Assembly: GCA_023262335.1 (NCBI GenBank)
Contig: JALRBE010000004.1
Span: 1 to 11,490 of the forward strand
Origin: Candidatus Saccharimonadia bacterium
GTDB lineage: Bacteria > Patescibacteriota > Saccharimonadia > Saccharimonadales > Saccharimonadaceae
Length of the DNA stretch: 11,490 bases
Reading direction: 5' to 3'
Under the pieces are notes generated by a model. That model was given only the letters and a program-made list of their open reading frames with translations. It was not told the origin of the DNA and made no database searches. Below, piece after piece: positions 1-5,792 of the stretch. Both the position numbers and the translations under genes were made by a program. Each line of letters begins with the position of its first letter. The stretch's first letter is position 1.

Positions 1-586
1 CCATGGTGATGCCGCGTTCGATACCCGCGACCACCAAGTCGAGGTCGCTTTGCTCACGCTCTTCAGGCGTCAGGAACGCTTTGAACTCGCCGTTCACGCG
101 GCCCACGCGGAGGCCTGCGACCGGACCGTCGAACGGCGTGCCGGTCAGCATCAGCGCCGCGCTGGCGGCGATCATCGCTACCATGTCCGGGCGGAAGTTC
201 GGGTCCATGCTGAGCACGCTCGCGACCACCTGGACTTCCTGGCGGTACCCCTTTGGGAACAGCGGGCGAATCGGACGGTCAATCAAACGGCCGATCAAAA
301 TAGCTTCGTCGCTCGGGCGGCCTTCGCGCTTGATGAACCTGCTGCCGCTGATCTTGCCCGCGGCATAAAACTTCTCTTCGTAGTCGATGCTCAGCGGGAA
401 GTAATCCAGCTGCACGGGGCGGCTGCCGACCATGGCCGTGCCAAGCACGACAGTGTCGCCGTACGTCGCGAGCACGCTGGCCGTCGTGCGGAAGCCGACA
501 CGGTTGACTTCGAGCGTCAGCTCTTTGCCGGCCAGCTGCGTGCTGACACGGATGATATCTTTGCCAAGAGGATTAATGGTACTCAT
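1..586 (-). CDS. pnp: Polynucleotide phosphorylase, N-terminal part (3' end outside window)
   Basis: PNPase is a trimeric phosphorolytic 3'-5' exoribonuclease of cytoplasmic mRNA turnover. The minus strand reads 195 codons from ATG at 586 to the window edge without a stop, about the first quarter to third of a usual ~700-aa enzyme. The reading covers the first RNase PH-like domain, with the family signatures LSIDYEEKFYAAGKISGS, FIKREGRPSDEAILIGRLIDR-P-IRPLFPKGY and DPNFRPDMVA followed by TGTPFDGPVAGLRVG. The start is supported by an AGGAGA Shine-Dalgarno element (591-596) a few bases upstream and by the usual PNPase beginning. The second RNase PH, KH and S1 domains should lie to the left. In many bacteria pnp directly follows rpsO. 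Here rpsO is on the same strand but about 8.3 kb upstream. Identification is secure; the gene is incomplete only because of the window border. Confidence 0.97.
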   Translation of the reverse strand, partial: MSTINPLGKDIIRVSTQLAGKELTLEVNRVGFRTTASVLATYGDTVVLGTAMVGSRPVQLDYFPLSIDYEEKFYAAGKISGSRFIKREGRPSDEAILIGRLIDRPIRPLFPKGYRQEVQVVASVLSMDPNFRPDMVAMIAASAALMLTGTPFDGPVAGLRVGRVNGEFKAFLTPEEREQSDLDLVVAGIERGITM

Positions 587-621
587 TGGGTCTCCTAATT
601 GTTAGCGGAGAGTAACAGGGG

Positions 622-645
622 TGAAAATTCTGCGATGAAAATTCT
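622..645. repeat. Direct repeat in the pnp leader
   Basis: TGAAAATTCT occurs at 622-631 and again at 636-645, so the predicted pnp leader RNA carries AGAAUUUUCA twice, 14 nt apart. pnp leaders are autoregulated in some bacteria, but nothing here shows that this repeat has a role. Confidence 0.5.
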
Positions 646-679
646 CGTCTCTATCACTTTCCGCGGTTATTACCTCTTA

Positions 680-708
680 ATTATAGCATTTGTCGATTAG
701 TTTGACGA
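680..708 (-). promoter_or_regulatory. Probable pnp promoter
   Basis: On the minus strand a perfect TATAAT (680-685) lies 17 bp downstream of TCGTCA (703-708), four of six matches to TTGACA. Transcription would begin near 673, giving a leader of about 87 nt before the pnp ATG. It overlaps the -35 zone of the divergent promoter for the gene at 777. Confidence 0.55.
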
Positions 709-715
709 AGTATCG

Positions 716-721
716 TATAAT
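716..721 (+). promoter_or_regulatory. Probable -10 box for the gene at 777
   Basis: A perfect TATAAT lies 55 bp upstream of the ATG at 777. No good -35 is found at 16-18 bp; TTGTCG (690-695) is 20 bp away. Expected transcription start is near 728. Its position rules out any translation start upstream of about 728. Confidence 0.45.
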
Positions 722-776
722 TCAACCCCAAGCAGGAGTCCCTTGCTCGCTCTTCCCGGCAGAAAGCAGGCAAAAA

Positions 777-1181
777 ATGCCACCGAACGTTGCGATCTCA
801 CCGATTGTCGTCGTGCTAGCAGTCATATTCGTACTCTTTTTGCTTCTCGAGGCGTTCCTCGATTTGCAAAAGGATCGAAGAGTCAAAGGAAGTCACGAAC
901 GCTACGTGCTCGCCAGCTGGCTGGTCGTCGTCTTGCTGATCAAGCAAGCCTTGACTATCGTCATAACGATCATCCTGCTTGGCGTTGATACCAACTACAT
1001 CTTCGCCGGAATATGGACGGCGATGGCCATCATGAACGCCTGGCGGCTCTTCGTGGCGTTCGACGACGACAACTGGTTCAACGACCAGTTCACGAAGCTG
1101 AAGAAGCGCTTCAAGCAAGGCGTCGCCAACTTGAAGGGACGTCTCAGCTCGTCCGGTTCGCCGTTGCCCTCACCCGCCTGA
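777..1181 (+). CDS. Small membrane protein, tandem paralogue 1 (134 aa)
   Basis: No known family recognised. The protein has three hydrophobic stretches (about residues 9-29, 44-69 and 73-95), then a soluble C-terminal tail (98-134) beginning DNWFNDQFTKLKK and ending GSPLPSPA. The tail is rich in Lys/Phe with regular spacing and could form a membrane-surface amphipathic helix. It matches the next gene's tail at 30 of 37 residues while the membrane parts differ much more, so the two are a tandem duplication with a constrained tail. ATG 777 was chosen because the open frame extends left to a TTG at 690, which lies upstream of the TATAAT at 716-721; a weak GCAGG sits 6 bp before the ATG. A strong terminator follows 15 bp after the stop. 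Function unknown. Confidence 0.8.
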   Translation: MPPNVAISPIVVVLAVIFVLFLLLEAFLDLQKDRRVKGSHERYVLASWLVVVLLIKQALTIVITIILLGVDTNYIFAGIWTAMAIMNAWRLFVAFDDDNWFNDQFTKLKKRFKQGVANLKGRLSSSGSPLPSPA

Positions 1182-1196
1182 TCTAACGTCAGGCAT

Positions 1197-1223
1197 AGCC
1201 CCGCTACGGCGGGGCTTTCTTTA
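1197..1223 (+). terminator. Rho-independent terminator with UACG tetraloop
   Basis: AGCCCCGC (1197-1204), loop TACG, GCGGGGCT (1209-1216), then TTTCTTTA. The perfect 8-bp stem closes a C(UACG)G tetraloop, a UNCG-type loop known to be very stable. It ends transcription of the gene stopping at 1181. Confidence 0.93.
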
Positions 1224-1230
1224 TGTATAA

Positions 1231-1259
1231 TTGATAATTATCATTTATTATTGTAAAAT
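1231..1259 (+). promoter_or_regulatory. Promoter of second paralogue, with palindrome over the -35
   Basis: TTGATA (1231-1236), 17-bp spacer, TAAAAT (1254-1259); transcription should start near 1266, leaving a leader of about 42 nt before ATG 1308. The 12-bp perfect palindrome TGATAATTATCA (1232-1243) overlaps the -35 box and is placed like a repressor operator. Confidence 0.65.
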
Positions 1260-1307
1260 AATAGTTATTCAAGCATCCAGCTAGAACCTTTCACGGAAGG
1301 CCAGCCA

Positions 1308-1691
1308 ATGACCGTAGAAATGGTTGACGACCTCTTATCCTACGTCGGGACCGTTCTCTCGCTCGCGTTCCTGGTCGTGTACCTGCTATACCGCATGGCG
1401 CTCAGCAAAAACCGAGTCGTGCTCGCGAACTGGGGTATCGTCCTTGGCGCCATCATCGTCGTCCTGTACGTTATCCGGGCATCATTGAACCTCTGGCTAG
1501 GGAACTTCGTCGATGCCGGTTTCATAACCGCTTCGGCATTGCTATACGTCTACCTTTGCCGGTGGTTCTTCGACGGAGACAACTGGTTCAAAGACCAGTT
1601 CACGAAGCTCAAGAAGGGCTTCAAGAGCGGCGTCGCGAACCTCAAGGAGCGGGTCGGCTCGCTCGGTTCGCCACTACCCTCACCCGCCTGA
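1308..1691 (+). CDS. Small membrane protein, tandem paralogue 2 (127 aa)
   Basis: Unrecognised family and paralogue of the gene just upstream. Three hydrophobic stretches (about 9-29, 37-64 and 68-88) precede a 37-residue tail (91-127) starting DNWFKDQFTKLKK and ending GSPLPSPA. The last roughly 110 bases of the two genes are also very similar at DNA level, and the downstream hairpin is shared in form, so gene and terminator were apparently duplicated together. GGAAGG (1295-1300) lies 7 bp before the ATG; an in-frame ATG at 1320 is less well placed. It has its own promoter (1231-1259), so the two copies can be regulated separately. The C-terminal tail is probably the functional or partner-binding part (inference). 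Confidence 0.82.
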   Translation: MTVEMVDDLLSYVGTVLSLAFLVVYLLYRMALSKNRVVLANWGIVLGAIIVVLYVIRASLNLWLGNFVDAGFITASALLYVYLCRWFFDGDNWFKDQFTKLKKGFKSGVANLKERVGSLGSPLPSPA

Positions 1692-1707
1692 CTTTCATGT
1701 CGGGCAC

Positions 1708-1735
1708 AGCTCCGCTACGGCGGGGCTTTTTATTT
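1708..1735 (+). terminator. Rho-independent terminator with UACG tetraloop, second copy
   Basis: AGCTCCGC (1708-1715), TACG loop, GCGGGGCT (1720-1727) and a T tract. It is the same design as the terminator at 1197 with one G-U wobble. The T tract overlaps the stop codon (1730-1732) of the convergent minus-strand gene. The opposite strand has no U tract, so it appears to work in one direction only. Confidence 0.9.
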
Positions 1736-2107
1736 GCCCGCGTATATATCATCGGCAGGCACGCCGGTCGTAAGGTAGATCAGGCTCATGGCAGCCTGAG
1801 CCATTTCGTCGTTCGTCAAATGAAAATCACTTGAACGGGCAGATGGTGCTTCGAGTGATGAATGGCGAGTGACAGTGGCTTGCGGCAGTATCTCTTCGTG
1901 CTCTTGGCGTGGCCTGAGGTTCGGGTCTTCGGGTGGTTGCGGCGGCATTTCTTGCCTGACCGTTACCAGTTGGGCGAGCGCGAGATCGCCAAGGTCAGCG
2001 GTCAGTTCGGCGGCGCGCGGCGCGTTCAGTTCCCCTTCCCAAAGCGCGAAGTCGATTGCTTCTTGGTCGCTTGGGCCAGAATCGGATGGAAAGCCTTCGT
2101 GTGACAT
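1730..2107 (-). CDS. Acidic, probably disordered 125-aa hypothetical protein
   Basis: Not recognised. The sequence is rich in Glu, Asp, Pro, Ala and Ser. An N-terminal part (about 14-55, DQEAIDFALWEGELNAPRAA) looks helical. The centre (about 55-90) has PPQPPEDP and looks disordered. The end (about 94-125, LTNDEMAQAAMSLIYLTTGV) again looks helical. There is no signal peptide or membrane segment, so it is probably cytoplasmic. The start at 2107 is firm: AAGGAG (2115-2120) lies 7 bp upstream, and the upstream in-frame ATG at 2164 would lie within the promoter. Overlapping plus-strand frames have no promoter or SD. It diverges from the gene at 2254 and converges on the second membrane paralogue. 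Possibly an adaptor or regulatory small protein, but nothing shows this. Confidence 0.72.
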   Translation of the reverse strand: MSHEGFPSDSGPSDQEAIDFALWEGELNAPRAAELTADLGDLALAQLVTVRQEMPPQPPEDPNLRPRQEHEEILPQATVTRHSSLEAPSARSSDFHLTNDEMAQAAMSLIYLTTGVPADDIYAGK

Positions 2108-2129
2108 CTTCCTTCTCCTTTCAATTATT

Positions 2130-2158
2130 ATTATACCAAATATGATATATTTTGTCAA
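2130..2158 (-). promoter_or_regulatory. Perfect consensus promoter
   Basis: On the minus strand TTGACA (2153-2158), a 17-bp spacer and TATAAT (2130-2135) match the sigma70-type consensus exactly. Start near 2123 gives a leader of about 16 nt carrying the SD of the 125-aa gene. The inverted repeat TGATAT (2143-2148) / ATATCA (2158-2163) straddles the -35 box and might be an operator. Confidence 0.85.
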
Positions 2159-2189
2159 TATCACTACGATGAACGTCCTCTGTCGCAGA

Positions 2190-2219
2190 TTGACATATTA
2201 CCCATAATATGAATACAAT
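2190..2219 (+). promoter_or_regulatory. Promoter of the 220-aa membrane protein
   Basis: TTGACA (2190-2195), 18-bp spacer, TACAAT (2214-2219); start near 2226. It is back to back with the minus-strand consensus promoter, the two -35 boxes being 31 bp apart. It excludes the in-frame ATG at 2209 as start, because that lies upstream of the transcription start. Confidence 0.75.
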
Positions 2220-2253
2220 ATACCTATTCTTGTTCCCAACGAACGGAAGAACC

Positions 2254-2916
2254 ATGTTCCTTGTCAAACACCTGAGCGACCACGAGTTCTGGGCGAACGC
2301 TTCGTACCCACGGCGAGTATATGGCCTGTGGGGCAACTACCTTGCCCTAGTAGCGGCCATAGGGGGGATCGTACTGCTGCTCGTTTCGAATTCCGCGTAT
2401 GCAACGGTACCGATCGCGATTAACGTCGTTAGCATAATCGGCAATTGCATCGGCATCGCGCTGTTCGAACGAAACGCCGCGAATCATCGCGAGCGGGCAC
2501 GCGTCGAAGCACGCGACAGGCAACGCTTCGAGCAGTTCGCACGACGCACCAACATGAAGAGCGTTCCCTACCAGGTACTCGCCAAGCACGTGCGTGACGT
2601 ACCGGTGAACAGCGACATGAGCACACAGCCACTCGGCGACAAGCTGGCCGTGTGCCTGCGGCACCCCGAACCGGACCAAGAAGAGGCCATCAATGGCTAC
2701 TTCGCCCGGACCGCGGCGATCATGGCCGCCGCCTCGGCATTGCACGAAGACGACGCGGCATACGCCGAAGCGCTGACGGCCGTCGACACGCACGCCGAAA
2801 CGCTCGCGGACCAGCTGCGCTTCATCGAGAAGCACCGGATCGCCACGATCGACAGCGAACTGGAGGTCGAGCGGGCACGCGTGCGGGCCGCGATCGACCG
2901 GAGCTACCAGCCCTGA
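2254..2916 (+). CDS. Membrane-anchored helical protein, 220 aa, unknown function
   Basis: Not recognised. Two hydrophobic segments (about residues 26-45 and 51-71) form an N-terminal membrane hairpin. A strongly charged Arg/Glu-rich segment (73-98, ERNAANHRERARVEARDRQR) follows, then a mostly helical soluble region whose last part (141-216) is rich in Ala, Glu and Arg and may be coiled coil. The soluble part is probably cytoplasmic, given the positive residues after the second helix. Start 2254 was preferred over the ATG at 2209, which sits in the promoter spacer; GGAAGA lies a few bases upstream of 2254. A strong hairpin terminator follows 22 bp after the stop, so the gene appears to be a single-gene unit. 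A long minus-strand frame overlaps it but lacks signals and runs through that terminator. Confidence 0.75.
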   Translation: MFLVKHLSDHEFWANASYPRRVYGLWGNYLALVAAIGGIVLLLVSNSAYATVPIAINVVSIIGNCIGIALFERNAANHRERARVEARDRQRFEQFARRTNMKSVPYQVLAKHVRDVPVNSDMSTQPLGDKLAVCLRHPEPDQEEAINGYFARTAAIMAAASALHEDDAAYAEALTAVDTHAETLADQLRFIEKHRIATIDSELEVERARVRAAIDRSYQP

Positions 2917-2938
2917 CGCCGCAGTCAGGAGCAAGACC

Positions 2939-2967
2939 AGGCGCGAAGCATCACTTCGCGCCTTTTT
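2939..2967 (+). terminator. Rho-independent terminator
   Basis: Stem AGGCGCGAAG (2939-2948) pairs fully with CTTCGCGCCT (2954-2963) around a 5-nt loop and runs into TTTTTC. It closes the transcript of the gene ending at 2916 and isolates it from the next unit. Confidence 0.93.
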
Positions 2968-2980
2968 CATTGGCAGCAGC

Positions 2981-2989
2981 TGGTACAAT
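2981..2989 (+). promoter_or_regulatory. Extended -10 promoter of a leaderless unit
   Basis: TGG followed by TACAAT (2984-2989) is an extended -10 motif. It ends exactly 6 nt before ATG 2996, so the mRNA probably begins at or next to the A of the start codon. No -35 was found at 16-18 bp. Confidence 0.65.
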
Positions 2990-2995
2990 AACGCT

Positions 2996-3106
2996 ATGAC
3001 GTTACTCCGTTTGGCCATGGCCGTGGTTGCCCTGTTTGTCATCCTTGCCGTGGTGCGTTACGCGGTTACCGCGTATCGTCGCCACAAGGACGGCGAGCCA
3101 AAATGA
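2996..3106 (+). CDS. 36-aa single-helix membrane microprotein
   Basis: A 36-residue protein: short basic start (MTLLR), one hydrophobic helix (about 5-26, AMAVVALFVILAVVRYAV) and a basic tail ending RRHKDGEPK. The predicted topology is one transmembrane helix with a cytoplasmic tail. There is no SD; the ATG sits 6 nt after an extended -10 box, fitting a leaderless mRNA. Its stop overlaps the next start as ATGA (3103-3106), so translation of the downstream laccase-domain gene is probably coupled to it. Evidence that it is real comes from the promoter spacing, the coupling and the membrane-protein composition. Function unknown; it could be a membrane partner of the next protein, or serve mainly to deliver ribosomes to it. 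Confidence 0.68.
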   Translation: MTLLRLAMAVVALFVILAVVRYAVTAYRRHKDGEPK

Positions 3107-3768
3107 CGCTGCGCTTTTACGTGAGCACCGTCGCCGACGGCTCCATGAAACCGGCCGACAAAAACGTTGCCACGGTCCTGCCGGCACGCACCGCGTTTTT
3201 GGCCGCGCACGGCATCAAGCCTGCGAACACCACTCTTGTCCACCTCACCTACGAAACCGCCGACTTTTGCCGATACGTCACCGTCGACGACAGTCACAAA
3301 GGCGATGGTATCATTCGCCAACCAAGCTTCGACGCCGACGCGCTCGTCACGACCACGCCCGGCCACGCGCTGTTCTTGCCGCTTGCCGACTGTATCGCCG
3401 CCGTCATCCACGACCCGCTACGCGGCGTGCTGATGGTCTCGCACCTTGGCCGGCACAACCTTGAACAAATGGGCGGTACGAGCAGTATCGAGTACCTTGC
3501 CGACCGCCACGGCTGCGATCCGAAGCACGTTACCGTGTGGCTGTCGCCCGCGGCCGGAAGCGGCAATTACCCGCTCTACGGTTTTGGCAACCGCAGCCTG
3601 CATGACGTCGCCACCGAACAGATCGTCGCCACCGGCGTCCCGGCAAGCAGCATAGAATTGTCACCCATCGACACCACCGTCGACAGCGACTACTTTTCGC
3701 ACAGCCAGTTCCTTGCCGGCAACCGGCCCACCGACGGCCGTCATGCCGTCGTCGCGGTCATGGACTAG
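3103..3768 (+). CDS. Laccase-domain protein, divergent YfiH/PgeF type (COG1496-like)
   Basis: The 221-aa length suits the COG1496 'multicopper polyphenol oxidase/laccase-domain' family. E. coli YfiH belongs to it, and members have been reported as zinc-dependent purine-nucleoside-cleaving enzymes or peptidoglycan-editing factors. Core motifs are visible: ADALVTTTPGHALFLPLADC (78-97), then HDPLRGVLMVSHLGRHN (103-119). C97 and H114 sit where the family's Cys and second His metal ligands are expected; H47 may be the first His but its surroundings are poorly conserved. The usual HAGWRG is replaced by SHLGRH, and the C-terminal SYRRDGxTGR region reads SHSQFLAGNRPTDGR. It is therefore a divergent member whose activity cannot be assumed. 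It starts inside the stop of the microprotein gene (ATGA). Its TAG shares CTAG (3765-3768) with the convergent permease gene. Confidence 0.82.
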   Translation: MTLRFYVSTVADGSMKPADKNVATVLPARTAFLAAHGIKPANTTLVHLTYETADFCRYVTVDDSHKGDGIIRQPSFDADALVTTTPGHALFLPLADCIAAVIHDPLRGVLMVSHLGRHNLEQMGGTSSIEYLADRHGCDPKHVTVWLSPAAGSGNYPLYGFGNRSLHDVATEQIVATGVPASSIELSPIDTTVDSDYFSHSQFLAGNRPTDGRHAVVAVMD

Positions 3769-4556
3769 CGGACGTCCCGCACCCGGAACCGAAGCCAACC
3801 GAGAACCAGCGGTATCAGCGCGAGCGCAACAAGAACGAGCGCGTCAGTGCCGCCAGCGGAGTTCTTGGCAATCTCGACGGCGGGATAATAATGGAAAACC
3901 GACAAGTATTCATAGTCCTTCAGCCAATCCACGCCAGCCGAAAACGTCGTCACGATGAAACTGCCGACCACCACGAACGTGCCTATGGGCATGGCGATAC
4001 TGCGTTTGCCCGTGGCAAAACCGAGCGCATAGACCACCGAACCGAGCGCGCCGAGCAGCAGCCACGTCATGCCGAGCAACCGCGCCAGCACCCACAAATC
4101 GATCGCCTCGTTGATGAACGGCTGGAACGCGAGCACCCCGATGCCAAGCATGGCGACGGTAAGCCCGATCACGACGAGCATGGCCAGCCATTTTTGCACG
4201 AACAGCGACGTCCGGCTGACCGGTAGCGACAACACCGTGCGCAACCGGCCCGTCTCTTCCTCCGAAACCGTGAGGCCGAGTGCCAAGATGATGACCATGA
4301 CGCCGCCAAGCAGCTGTACGCGGACGTCGAACATCTGTGCCGCCAAATACGTGCCGAATTCTTTTAAGTTAGCAAGATCGCCAACCAAGCCCTGCAGCGC
4401 CGCCGGCATGTTCTTCAAGAGCGCGTCGAGCGAGCCGTCGGTCTGCATGGCCGGGAAAAATATCACCATCAGGCCGGCAAGCGCCAGGAATCCGAGCCCC
4501 CAGCCAGCCAAGAAGCCCCGTTTGTCCCTGATCGTTTGTGCGAACACGCTGTTCAT
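3765..4556 (-). CDS. ABC-2 type exporter permease subunit
   Basis: Integral membrane subunit of an ABC exporter; it would pair as a dimer with the ATPase encoded just upstream. The 263 residues hold about six hydrophobic segments (roughly 16-36, 80-98, 122-145, 155-177, 188-207 and 238-255). The cytoplasmic motif EEETGRLRTVLSLPVSRTSL (99-118) is the E-rich 'EExG-LxxLLSxPVSR' loop typical of ABC-2 permeases. The start overlaps the ATPase stop as ATGA (4553-4556), and GGAGAAG lies 5 bp before the ATG, giving translational coupling and matched expression. The substrate cannot be read from sequence; drug, lipid or peptide export are the usual possibilities. The gene ends in a CTAG shared with the convergent laccase-domain gene, with no terminator hairpin seen between them. 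Confidence 0.88.
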   Translation of the reverse strand: MNSVFAQTIRDKRGFLAGWGLGFLALAGLMVIFFPAMQTDGSLDALLKNMPAALQGLVGDLANLKEFGTYLAAQMFDVRVQLLGGVMVIILALGLTVSEEETGRLRTVLSLPVSRTSLFVQKWLAMLVVIGLTVAMLGIGVLAFQPFINEAIDLWVLARLLGMTWLLLGALGSVVYALGFATGKRSIAMPIGTFVVVGSFIVTTFSAGVDWLKDYEYLSVFHYYPAVEIAKNSAGGTDALVLVALALIPLVLGWLRFRVRDVR

Positions 4557-5467
4557 TGTCGCTTCTCCCCGTCATCATAAGCGCCGCGGAACATCGCGTC
4601 GAGCGTCCGTTCGCTGATATCAACGTCCTCGATACCACGCTGCACTGCCAGCCAACGAAGCAACTCCGGCACCGCGCCTTCGTGCGTGAACGTGGTGATA
4701 ACCGCGTCGTCCTGCTCGTCGTGCGTCGGCGCCAAAGAGCCCGGCGGCAATTTCACGATCTTATGCTTGGCACGAATACGCACCGTCTTGCCTCCCGACC
4801 GTTCGAGTTCCTTTTGCGACAGATCTTCCACTACTTTGCCGTTCTTCATGAGCAACACGCGAGTACAGACCTCGGCGACTTCCTGCAGGTAGTGTGACGA
4901 CATGAATATGGTCGTGCCCCGCTTTTGCTCGGCACGAACCAGTCCAAGGAACGCGTCCTGCATGATAGGGTCGAGCCCGCTCGTCGGTTCGTCCAACACC
5001 ACGAGCGCCGGCTCTGTCACGAAGGCCGCCACGAGGGCGATCTTCTGCTTGTTGCCACGCGACAACGTGCCGATTTTTTTATCGAGTTGCGGCCCGAAAA
5101 CGTCGGTCAGCTGCGCCAAGCGCTCCGTGTGGTCGTCTGACGATTGCCCCAGCACGAAGTCGAGATACTGGCGCCCCGTCATTTTGAGCGGCAGTTCCAT
5201 GTCGCCTGCGGCATAGCCGATGCGGGCGTGCGACTTGTGAGCGTTCGACGGCCTGACCCGTTTGCCGAACAGCTCGACCTTCCCCTGTGACGGCGACGTG
5301 AACCCGAGCAGCATGTTGATGGTCGTCGTCTTGCCCGCGCCGTTCACGCCCACGAACCCGACGACTTCGCCCTCCTCGACCGAAAAACTGACATCGCTGA
5401 CGGCATTGAACGACCCGAACTTTTTCGAGACGCCGCTAAGTGTCATGACGGTCATGCTTTTGTTCAT
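4553..5467 (-). CDS. ABC-2 type exporter ATP-binding subunit
   Basis: 304-aa ATPase of an ABC exporter. Walker A is GVNGAGKTT (40-48), the signature is LSRGNKQK (135-142), Walker B is LVVLDEP (155-161) followed by TSGLDP, and the H-loop is SSHYL (H192). The usual Q-loop glutamine is not obvious: the region reads IGYAAGDMELPLKMTGRQYL, a GD-type variant also familiar in other exporter ATPases. Residues 225-304 form a C-terminal extension that may contact the permease. Start 5467 was taken because a -10 box TATACT ends 6 nt upstream, as at other leaderless starts here; M5 and M8 are alternatives. It is the first gene of a two-gene operon with the permease and diverges from the small membrane protein at 5504 with only 36 bp between the ATGs. 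Confidence 0.92.
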   Translation of the reverse strand: MNKSMTVMTLSGVSKKFGSFNAVSDVSFSVEEGEVVGFVGVNGAGKTTTINMLLGFTSPSQGKVELFGKRVRPSNAHKSHARIGYAAGDMELPLKMTGRQYLDFVLGQSSDDHTERLAQLTDVFGPQLDKKIGTLSRGNKQKIALVAAFVTEPALVVLDEPTSGLDPIMQDAFLGLVRAEQKRGTTIFMSSHYLQEVAEVCTRVLLMKNGKVVEDLSQKELERSGGKTVRIRAKHKIVKLPPGSLAPTHDEQDDAVITTFTHEGAVPELLRWLAVQRGIEDVDISERTLDAMFRGAYDDGEKRQ

Positions 5468-5473
5468 GGCACT

Positions 5474-5497
5474 AGTATATACCGAACGCGCTATAAT
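5474..5497. promoter_or_regulatory. Overlapping divergent promoters of two leaderless genes
   Basis: Minus strand: TATACT (5474-5479) ends 6 nt before the exporter ATG at 5467. Plus strand: TATAAT (5492-5497) ends 6 nt before ATG 5504. The -35 zone expected for each falls on or near the other's -10, so both promoters could not be occupied at once. No strong -35 is visible for either. Confidence 0.65.
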
Positions 5498-5503
5498 AGT
5501 GAC

Positions 5504-5731
5504 ATGAAAGCATCAAAGGTCCTCTTTATCGTCGCCGCCATCATCGTTGGCGTATGGGTGCTCGGGCTCCTGCTCCGCCTGGGAGCGTGGATCTTGAGCA
5601 GTCTCCTCTACATTGCCGCGCTCATCGTCATCATCGGTATCGTTCAGTACTGGTGGAAGAATCGCAAGGGCAGCGCATCGGCGCGCCACAAGAACGCCAT
5701 CGACGCCGAAGAGATCGACACGAAGAAATAA
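5504..5731 (+). CDS. Small two-helix membrane protein, 75 aa
   Basis: Hydrophobic segments at about 6-25 and 29-50 are joined by a very short turn (LRLGAW), followed by a charged cytoplasmic-type tail (51-75) with WWKNRKGSASARHKN then DAEEIDTKK. The layout resembles the many small 'two-TM, basic-then-acidic tail' proteins of unknown function; I cannot place it in a family with confidence. No SD precedes the ATG, and TATAAT lies 6 nt upstream, so the mRNA is probably leaderless. It diverges from the ABC exporter and is closed by a strong bidirectional hairpin. The shared promoter region suggests, but does not show, a link to the exporter or to an envelope response. Confidence 0.78.
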   Translation: MKASKVLFIVAAIIVGVWVLGLLLRLGAWILSSLLYIAALIVIIGIVQYWWKNRKGSASARHKNAIDAEEIDTKK

Positions 5732-5751
5732 CGCCGCCTCTCTGCTTCGCA

Positions 5752-5786
5752 GCAAAAAGTACCGCCATTTAAGCGGTACTTTTTGC
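5752..5786. terminator. Bidirectional Rho-independent terminator
   Basis: GCAAAAAGTACCGC (5752-5765) pairs perfectly over 14 bp with GCGGTACTTTTTGC (5773-5786) around CATTTAA. Runs of A and T on both flanks let it act for the gene ending at 5731 (+) and the one ending at 5793 (-). Confidence 0.94.
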
Positions 5787-5792
5787 CTAGGC

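Noticed and set aside
743..988. Short frame starting at TTG 743 behind an AGGAG
   Set aside because: SD-to-start spacing is short, the frame overlaps the membrane gene in another phase, and its product is a low-hydrophobicity Arg-rich shadow.
2347..3042. Long minus-strand open frame (231 aa)
   Set aside because: It lies antisense to the 220-aa gene, runs through that gene's terminator, and has no promoter, SD or domain-like sequence.
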